From the NCBI GenBank assembly GCA_031254685.1, contig JAIRTZ010000069.1:1-6840 (forward strand): 6,840 nucleotides of DNA. Direction: 5' to 3'. The notes beneath the pieces were generated by a model. It ran no database searches, was not told where the DNA came from, and saw nothing but the letters and a program-made list of their open reading frames with translations. Made by a program: the position numbers and the translations under genes. The number at the start of each line of letters is the position of its first letter. Positions within the stretch are counted from its first letter, which is position 1. Shown one piece after another: positions 1 to 4,184 of this stretch. The DNA is from Methanomassiliicoccaceae archaeon (GTDB taxonomy: Archaea > Thermoplasmatota > Thermoplasmata > Methanomassiliicoccales > Methanomethylophilaceae).

Positions 1-39
1 GCATCTGCTTATGAACAAGGTCTCACGACCTTTTTTCAT
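1..39 (-). CDS. Possible start of a divergent gene, 13 codons visible
   Basis: Seen: on the minus strand an ATG at 39-37 opens a frame reading MKKGRETLFISRC up to the window edge. An A/T-rich box (AAAATATG, about 72-65 on the minus strand) lies about 30 bases upstream, which suits an almost leaderless archaeal transcript. This reading conflicts with taking 17-36 as a plus-strand terminator. Thirteen codons are too few to identify any family, so this is a candidate only. Confidence 0.22.
   Translation of the reverse strand, partial: MKKGRETLFISRC
17..36 (+). terminator. Hairpin plus T-run, possible terminator of an upstream gene
   Basis: Seen: AAGGTC (17-22), a TCAC loop (23-26), GACCTT (27-32), then further T residues to 36, so the T-run is six long. 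A six-base-pair stem running into a T-tract looks like an intrinsic terminator for a plus-strand gene ending before the window. In archaea the T-run alone can stop RNA polymerase. The competing reading is that this is the start of a minus-strand gene, in which case the A-run encodes lysines. Confidence 0.4.
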
Positions 40-59
40 TACATTCTTCACTGAATGTA
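40..59. repeat. Inverted repeat TACATTC / GAATGTA
   Basis: Seen: a perfect seven-base inverted repeat (40-46 and 53-59) around a six-base centre, TTCACT. It lies about 26 bases upstream of the enolase TATA box, and between the TATA-like box and ATG of the possible divergent gene. It could be a dimeric regulator site or an RNA hairpin. No regulator is identified. Confidence 0.4.
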
Positions 60-84
60 TTTCCCATATTTTCGTGTCCGTCAC

Positions 85-95
85 AATTAATATAC
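85..95 (+). promoter_or_regulatory. TATA-box promoter of the enolase operon
   Basis: Seen: AATTAATATAC in AT-rich DNA. At the usual archaeal distance of about 25-27 bases, transcription would begin near 115-118, giving a leader of about 33 bases before the ATG at 150. No better TATA candidate lies between here and the gene. The start site is inferred, not measured. Confidence 0.5.
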
Positions 96-121
96 TACCA
101 GTCGATTCGGACGACCGTAAT

Positions 122-144
122 ATCACCTTTGGCAAAGGGGGAAG
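122..144 (+). promoter_or_regulatory. Enolase ribosome-binding site in a small hairpin
   Basis: Seen: a purine-rich AAAGGGGGAAG (134-144) lies five bases upstream of the ATG at 150 and supports that start over the in-frame TTG at 129. CCTTT (126-130) can pair with AAAGG (134-138) across a GGC loop, partly covering the site. ATCACCT at 122-128 also resembles the 3' end of 16S rRNA, the anti-Shine-Dalgarno sequence. Regulation through this hairpin is inference. Confidence 0.45.
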
Positions 145-149
145 AATTG

Positions 150-1415
150 ATGAGGATCGAACGCGTTTGGGCAAGAGAGGTACTTGATTCCAGAGGGAAT
201 CCTACCGTGGAAGCTGAGATAACGGTGAACGGATGTAAGATATCGGCGATAGCACCTTCCGGCGCATCAACAGGAACATTTGAGGCGCATGAGCTCAGGG
301 ACGGCGGAGTGAGGTACATGGGAAAAGGCGTTCTGAATGCCGTCGATAACATCAGGAATGAGATAGCCAAAAAATTGAAAGGAATGGATGTCACCGATCA
401 AAAGGCAATAGATCAGGCGATGATCGACCTTGACGGAACGGAGAACAAGACAAGACTCGGAGGGAATGCGCTTACCGCCGTTTCCTTTGCGGCGGCGCAC
501 GCCGGCGCATTTTCTGAAAACATACCGCTATACAGGCACATAGGCGACGACGGCGTTACGTTACCCGTACCGATGTTCAACATCATCAACGGCGGGAAGC
601 ACGCGGGCGGAGACTTAGCGATACAGGAGTTCATGATCATACCTGCGGGCGCGCAGAACTTCGCGGAATGCCTGAGGATGGCATCGGAGGTATACGCCTC
701 GCTGAAGACACTGCTGAAGAAAAGGTACGGGCCTGCTGCGGTGAACATCGGCGACGAGGGAGGATTCGCCCCGCCGCTTAAGAATTCCGCCGACGCGATG
801 AACGTGATCGTCGATTCGATATCGTTAGCAGGATACACCCCGGGAAAGGACATATTCATGGCGCTGGACGCCGCGTCCAGCGAATTCTTCGAGAACGGAA
901 GATATTCCGTCGACGGCATGAGACTGACGGCCGGCGAGCTCGTCGATCATTACGTATCGTTCACCGGATCGTATCCGCTGATAAGCATTGAAGATCCGTT
1001 CTTCGAGGACGATTTCGAATCCACCGCCGCGCTGACCGCAAAGGTCGGGAATAACGTGCAGGTGGTGGGCGACGACCTGTACGTGACGAACACGAAACGT
1101 CTGGCGCACGGGATCGAGATGGGCGCCACCAATGCGCTGCTGCTGAAAGTCAATCAAATAGGCACGGTCACCGAGGCCGGGAACGCGGCGAGGATGAGCT
1201 TCGACAACGGTTACGCGGTCGTGGTATCGCACCGTTCCGGGGAATCCGAGGATGTGACGATCGCGGACCTCTCGGTGGGCTGGGGCGCCGGTCAGATAAA
1301 GACGGGCGCGCCGGCGCGCGGAGAGAGAACTGCGAAGTACAACCGCCTTCTCAGGATCGAGGAGGAATTGGGGCAGAGAGCGGTATTTTTAGGGAAGAGG
1401 ACATTCACCCTATGA
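150..1415 (+). CDS. eno: Enolase (2-phosphoglycerate dehydratase)
   Basis: Cytosolic, Mg-dependent interconversion of 2-phosphoglycerate and phosphoenolpyruvate in glycolysis and gluconeogenesis. At 421 residues it is full length for the family. The SGAST loop is at 37-41 and HAGGDLAIQE at 151-160, with the acid residue E160. GDEGGFAP (201-208) carries the proton-transfer partner E203. Metal ligands are D240 (ALDAASSEF), E281 (SIEDPF) and D308 (VGDDLYVTN). The catalytic base is K333 (LLKVNQIGT), followed by substrate-binding H361-R362-S363 and K384 (GQIKTGAPARGE). All key residues are present, so an active enzyme is expected. The ATG at 150 is chosen because it has a purine-rich site upstream and gives the standard N-terminus (RIERVWAREVLDSRGNPT); the TTG at 129 would add seven unconserved residues. 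The stop overlaps the next gene as ATGA, implying one transcript and translational coupling. Confidence 0.97.
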   Translation: MRIERVWAREVLDSRGNPTVEAEITVNGCKISAIAPSGASTGTFEAHELRDGGVRYMGKGVLNAVDNIRNEIAKKLKGMDVTDQKAIDQAMIDLDGTENKTRLGGNALTAVSFAAAHAGAFSENIPLYRHIGDDGVTLPVPMFNIINGGKHAGGDLAIQEFMIIPAGAQNFAECLRMASEVYASLKTLLKKRYGPAAVNIGDEGGFAPPLKNSADAMNVIVDSISLAGYTPGKDIFMALDAASSEFFENGRYSVDGMRLTAGELVDHYVSFTGSYPLISIEDPFFEDDFESTAALTAKVGNNVQVVGDDLYVTNTKRLAHGIEMGATNALLLKVNQIGTVTEAGNAARMSFDNGYAVVVSHRSGESEDVTIADLSVGWGAGQIKTGAPARGERTAKYNRLLRIEEELGQRAVFLGKRTFTL

Positions 1416-2611
1416 AAGGTGTTGATTTGGAGAGACTCTTTGCCGCCGATGAGAAAGAGATACGCGATGCATACACAACGGACGTATACTTCGAGAGGAC
1501 GAACAAGATCCTCAACTCCAAGGGATTGGAAAGCACGGACGTGTGGGCGGAGTTCACATTAGGCTCGTTACCGAACAAGTGGCCGTGGGCGGTGCTTTGC
1601 GGCACCGAGGAGGTATTGCGTCTGATGGAAGGTATCAACGTTGACATATTCGGCGTCCCGGAGGGGACGATATTCAGGTCGCGGTCCCCGAAGGGCATCC
1701 GCGTGCCGCTGATGAACGTCCGCGGCCGCTACACGGAATTCGGTGAGATGGAGACGGCGATGCTGGGGATGCTGTGCCATCCGTCCGGCGTCGCCACCGC
1801 GGCGGCGCGCGTAAGGTGCGCCGCGAAGGACCGCACAGTGATGGCATTCGGCAACCGCAGGATGCACCCCGCGATATCGGGCGTATTGGACCGGTCCGCG
1901 TACATCGGCGGATGCGACGACGTAGCGTCGAAGATCGGCGCGGACATCATCGGGAAGGAGGCTGTCGGTACGGTACCGCACTCGCTGATGCTGATGATGG
2001 GCTCCGACGAGGCGGCGTTCAGGGCGTTCGACGAGATAATAGAGAAGAGCGTCCCCAGAATAATGTTGATAGATACGTTCTCGGACGAGCGCGAGGCATC
2101 GATCAAAGCGTGCGAGACGATAAAGGACCTGAAAGGGGTGAGACTGGATACGCCGAGCTCAAGGAGAGGCTCATTCAAGGAGATCATACAGGAAGTGAGG
2201 TGGGAACTCGATTCCAAGGGCTACAGGGACGTGAGGATCATCGCGTCCGGAGGGCTCGATGAGAACAGCATCAAAGACCTGATGGTCACAGCCGTGTCCG
2301 GTTTCGGGGTCGGGACGTCGATAAGCAACGCGCCCACGCTGGACATATCGATGGACCTGGTCTGCAAGAACGGGTCGTCCATATCCAAGAAGGGAAAGTT
2401 CGGCGGCCGTAAATATACGTACAGGTGCGAACGCTGTCTTTCGATGGATGTATCGCTGTCCCCGGACGATGACCTGAAATGCGCGTGCGGCTCACGGATG
2501 ACGATGTGCGAGGTCCCGCTGATGAGGGCCGGAAAGAGAACGGCAACAAAAAAGCCCAAGGAGATCAGAGAATACGTGATAGCCCAGCTGAAACAGCTGG
2601 GGGAGCTGTGA
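1412..2611 (+). CDS. pncB: Nicotinate phosphoribosyltransferase, archaeal zinc-binding type
   Basis: Joins nicotinate and PRPP, using ATP, to give nicotinate mononucleotide, the salvage (Preiss-Handler) entry to NAD; cytosolic. It has 399 residues. The N-terminal TTDVYF (22-27) matches the family's TDxY opening. FGNRRMHP (146-153), AVGTVPHS (184-191), DTFSDE (221-226), ASGGLDE (278-284) and GFGVGTSISN (297-306) form the type II phosphoribosyltransferase barrel. A C-terminal CxxC-x14-CxC module (C339, C342, C357, C359) matches the zinc-binding domain known from the Thermoplasma acidophilum enzyme. The ATG lies inside the enolase stop (ATGA); GAGG at 1397-1400 is a plausible, slightly distant ribosome site. 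The tail ends in an AQLKQLGEL segment whose DNA forms a perfect hairpin. A related phosphoribosyltransferase role is possible but less likely given the motifs. Confidence 0.9.
   Translation: MKGVDLERLFAADEKEIRDAYTTDVYFERTNKILNSKGLESTDVWAEFTLGSLPNKWPWAVLCGTEEVLRLMEGINVDIFGVPEGTIFRSRSPKGIRVPLMNVRGRYTEFGEMETAMLGMLCHPSGVATAAARVRCAAKDRTVMAFGNRRMHPAISGVLDRSAYIGGCDDVASKIGADIIGKEAVGTVPHSLMLMMGSDEAAFRAFDEIIEKSVPRIMLIDTFSDEREASIKACETIKDLKGVRLDTPSSRRGSFKEIIQEVRWELDSKGYRDVRIIASGGLDENSIKDLMVTAVSGFGVGTSISNAPTLDISMDLVCKNGSSISKKGKFGGRKYTYRCERCLSMDVSLSPDDDLKCACGSRMTMCEVPLMRAGKRTATKKPKEIREYVIAQLKQLGEL
2583..2601 (+). repeat. Perfect 8-bp hairpin at the 3' end of the pncB coding region
   Basis: Seen: CCCAGCTG (2583-2590), an AAA loop, then CAGCTGGG (2594-2601), ending seven bases before the TGA at 2609. 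It encodes part of AQLKQLGEL. It could protect the mRNA 3' end or help termination at the T-runs downstream, or it may simply reflect the repeated Gln-Leu codons. Confidence 0.55.
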
Positions 2612-2615
2612 CATC

Positions 2616-2656
2616 TTTTATCACACCGCATGTTCCGTTTTTGCAGGTATACTTTT
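2616..2656 (+). terminator. Cluster of T-runs ending the eno-pncB operon
   Basis: Seen: TTTT (2616-2619), TTTTT (2638-2642) and TTTT (2653-2656) within 45 bases of the pncB stop. Archaeal RNA polymerase commonly terminates at several T-runs in succession. No other T-run cluster follows operon 1 before the next promoters. Confidence 0.5.
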
Positions 2657-2691
2657 CTCTTAACAACGTGAATTACCAATTATTTTGTAGG

Positions 2692-2791
2692 TTATATAAT
2701 CTCTTCAAAGAGGATTGTCAAAAGGCTTATATGCACTCTGCGGATAGACTACCCAAGGGCATTCGGCCAGCCGTTCTTCGGCTGATATATT
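2692..2791 (+). promoter_or_regulatory. Three TATA-like boxes before the zinc-ribbon/GTPase operon
   Basis: Seen: TTATATAA (2692-2699), TTATAT preceded by purine-rich AAAGGC (2721-2732), and GATATATT (2784-2791). At archaeal spacing they predict starts near 2722, 2757 and 2815. The middle box has the best TFB-recognition-like upstream purines and would give a leader of about 70 bases containing the hairpin at 2768-2784. The third would give a leader of about 13 bases carrying the GAGG ribosome site. Which ones work cannot be told from sequence. Confidence 0.45.
2768..2784 (+). repeat. Leader hairpin CAGCCG / CGGCTG
   Basis: Seen: CAGCCG (2768-2773), a TTCTT loop, then CGGCTG (2779-2784). The GC-rich six-base-pair stem stands out in an AT-rich region. 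It would lie in the leader RNA if the second TATA box is used, and directly abuts the third TATA box. A partial repeat, TTCGGC, occurs at 2762-2767 and 2777-2782. Confidence 0.45.
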
Positions 2792-2827
2792 GCTCTGGTA
2801 ATGAGGGAGAGTGTGAGGAAAAGAAAT

Positions 2828-3106
2828 ATGTTAACAATAGCGGACGCTAAAGATATGCCGCGTTTCGAAACGGAGCGTCGCCCGGCGGTCTTCTTTACGA
2901 TCGACCATGTGGTCAAGGAGGAAATGTCGAACATATATTGCAAGTGCGGCAGTATCGTTTCCCTTGACAGAAGGACGGTGAAACTTAAGAAGCATCTCAG
3001 GAAGGACGTGGAATGCCCGGTATGCAGGAATTTCAGGATATCGAATGAGATAGAACACATGAATTGCCTCTTTGAAGGCACTCTGGATGCAGATCCGACG
3101 GTATAG
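2828..3106 (+). CDS. Small zinc-ribbon protein, unrecognised
   Basis: No family recognised. The product is 92 residues and appears soluble, with no signal peptide or membrane segment. The N-terminal part (1-36) carries a hydrophobic AVFFTI stretch. A CxC pair (C38, C40) and a CxxC pair (C63, C66), 22 residues apart and separated by a very basic loop (DRRTVKLKKHLRKD), form a plausible single zinc ribbon. The ATG at 2828 is preferred for GAGG at 2815-2818, nine bases upstream. An in-frame ATG at 2801 would give 101 residues. One at 2924 has GGAGG only two bases away and would give a 60-residue ribbon-only form. It is the first gene of a tight run with the GTPase 29 bases on, so a shared pathway is likely. 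It could bind nucleic acid, or buffer or deliver metal; the sequence does not decide. Confidence 0.7.
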   Translation: MLTIADAKDMPRFETERRPAVFFTIDHVVKEEMSNIYCKCGSIVSLDRRTVKLKKHLRKDVECPVCRNFRISNEIEHMNCLFEGTLDADPTV

Positions 3107-3121
3107 TATTTCTAACCGTCG
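3096..3121 (+). repeat. Intercistronic stem-loop over the zinc-ribbon stop codon
   Basis: Seen: CGACGGT (3096-3102), a bulged A, TAG (3104-3106, the stop codon), a TATTT loop (3107-3111), then CTA (3112-3114) and ACCGTCG (3115-3121). This makes a ten-base-pair stem with one bulge. It fills most of the gap between the first two genes of the operon and ends 14 bases before the GTPase ATG. It may set RNA processing or relative expression. No T-run follows, so it is not a typical terminator. Confidence 0.6.
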
Positions 3122-3135
3122 TGATATTGCGTAAC

Positions 3136-3726
3136 ATGCGTTTGCTCATTGTTTCCGGAATGTTAGGCTCCGGGAAGACCTCGGCGATACTCGGGATCGC
3201 CGATATCCTCTGCGACAGCGGGCACAGGATCGCGATACTTGAGAACGAGATAGGCAGCGTGGGCATAGACGGCGAGATACTCGAACGCAGCGGAATGAAG
3301 GTGAAGGAGCTTCGCGGAGGGTGCGTCTGCTGCTCCATGAAGGCCGGGATGGTCGACGCGCTGCGCACACTGCAGGCGCATATAGACCCGGATATAACGA
3401 TCATAGAACCCACAGGGATTGCGGACCCGAAACAGGTCATCGACGCGGTGAAGGGGGTTTCCGGGCTGTCGGTCACGTCGATATTTACAATAATTATGGT
3501 AGACGCGGAAAGATTTTTGAAAGTACGCAATATGTTTGAACGCCCGTTAAAGAATCAGATGGGCGCCGCGGACCTCGTTCTTATGAACAAGGTCGACACG
3601 ATATCGCAGGACGATGCCGCCTCGATCGAGTCATGCCTCCGCGGCATGTCATACGAAGGGCCGATCATGAGGGTGCAGGCCGACAAGGGAGTGAACATCG
3701 GAAAGGCGGCGGAGATGATACGGTGA
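3136..3726 (+). CDS. Short G3E-family (CobW/HypB/UreG-type) GTPase
   Basis: A P-loop GTPase of the family that delivers metals or matures metallocofactors. Visible motifs: Walker A GMLGSGKT (8-15); ENEIGSVGID (36-45) in the switch region; the COG0523/CobW metal-binding motif GGCVCCS (C63, C65, C66); IIEPTGIADP (89-98) at Walker B; and the guanine-specificity motif NKVD (151-154). At 196 residues it contains only the nucleotide-binding domain. CobW-type proteins usually continue with a C-terminal domain to about 300-400 residues, which is absent. The ATG at 3136 starts directly before the first strand (RLLIVSGMLGSG); GTGAT at 3121-3125 is a possible ribosome site, and the in-frame GTG at 3121 is less likely. 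The stop overlaps the next start as GTGA, implying coupling. The cargo metal is unknown: zinc, nickel and cobalt (corrinoid) roles are all known in this superfamily. Confidence 0.88.
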   Translation: MRLLIVSGMLGSGKTSAILGIADILCDSGHRIAILENEIGSVGIDGEILERSGMKVKELRGGCVCCSMKAGMVDALRTLQAHIDPDITIIEPTGIADPKQVIDAVKGVSGLSVTSIFTIIMVDAERFLKVRNMFERPLKNQMGAADLVLMNKVDTISQDDAASIESCLRGMSYEGPIMRVQADKGVNIGKAAEMIR

Positions 3727-4184
3727 CGTCGGACGCGGAGTTCATACCGGCGGCGATAGCGGCCACCGCATCGGGCGCGTTCCCGTCCGCGCTGGCGGCG
3801 GACGAGGCGAACGCATTGTTCGCGGGGATGCTCCGGGACGTTGCGTTAGGGTGCGTCGGAGCGGGTTCCTCAATGATCGGGCACATCAAGGCGAACGTCA
3901 GGTCGGGGAACGAGTTATTATCGATGAGCGTGACCACGGACGACGGGAACGTAAGATCGAGATACAGATTCGGGAACGGCGTTCACGGATATTCGATGAC
4001 CGTCAACGTGATCGTTTACGGGATAGAACGGCACAAGGCGGCCGAGATACTCGTTTCCAATGTGAGGCGCGTGCTCGGCGGCGTGAGCATCGAGGTACAT
4101 TCGGAAGTGGGCTGCGAGGATCCGGAATGCGATGACCCGATGTGCGCCCGCGACGAACATAAGAGGATCATAACGATAGGATGA
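3723..4184 (+). CDS. Unrecognised protein with C-x4-C-x4-C-x4-H tail, GTPase partner candidate
   Basis: No family recognised. The product is 153 residues and appears soluble. The GTG at 3723 is chosen because it overlaps the GTPase stop (GTGA) and has GGAG at 3711-3714, eight bases upstream; the frame extends further up but only inside the GTPase gene. Residues 8-43 are Ala-rich and probably helical. The middle (44-125) looks like an alpha/beta domain containing GCVGAGSSMIGHIKANV (43-59) and alternating hydrophobic strands. The C-terminus holds C131, C136, C141 and H146 at exact five-residue steps within CEDPECDDPMCARDEH, with H126 nearby. This is a likely metal site, and the acidic filler is unusual. 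Coupling to a metallochaperone-family GTPase suggests it is its partner, metal acceptor or a split-off extra domain. It does not obviously resemble the CobW C-terminal domain. Function is inferred from context only. Confidence 0.75.
   Translation: MTSDAEFIPAAIAATASGAFPSALAADEANALFAGMLRDVALGCVGAGSSMIGHIKANVRSGNELLSMSVTTDDGNVRSRYRFGNGVHGYSMTVNVIVYGIERHKAAEILVSNVRRVLGGVSIEVHSEVGCEDPECDDPMCARDEHKRIITIG

Noticed and set aside
413..1232. Long open frames on the minus strand opposite enolase (413-919, 825-1232)
   Set aside because: They are antisense to a complete, motif-rich enolase gene, have no recognisable domains or promoter, and are expected from the codon bias of the real gene.
1568..2262. 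Overlapping frames on both strands inside pncB (1568-1981 minus, 1729-2217 minus, 1774-2262 plus)
   Set aside because: Arg/His-rich or Ser-rich translations typical of shadow frames; the pncB frame contains all family motifs.
2700..2800. Possible tRNA or other structured RNA gene in the operon 2 spacer
   Set aside because: No cloverleaf or TPsiC-loop consensus; only one short hairpin is visible, better explained as part of a leader.
2479..2850. Plus-strand frame of 123 codons spanning the end of pncB and the spacer
   Set aside because: Its first third is an out-of-frame reading of pncB and the rest crosses T-runs and TATA boxes. There is no domain or ribosome site.
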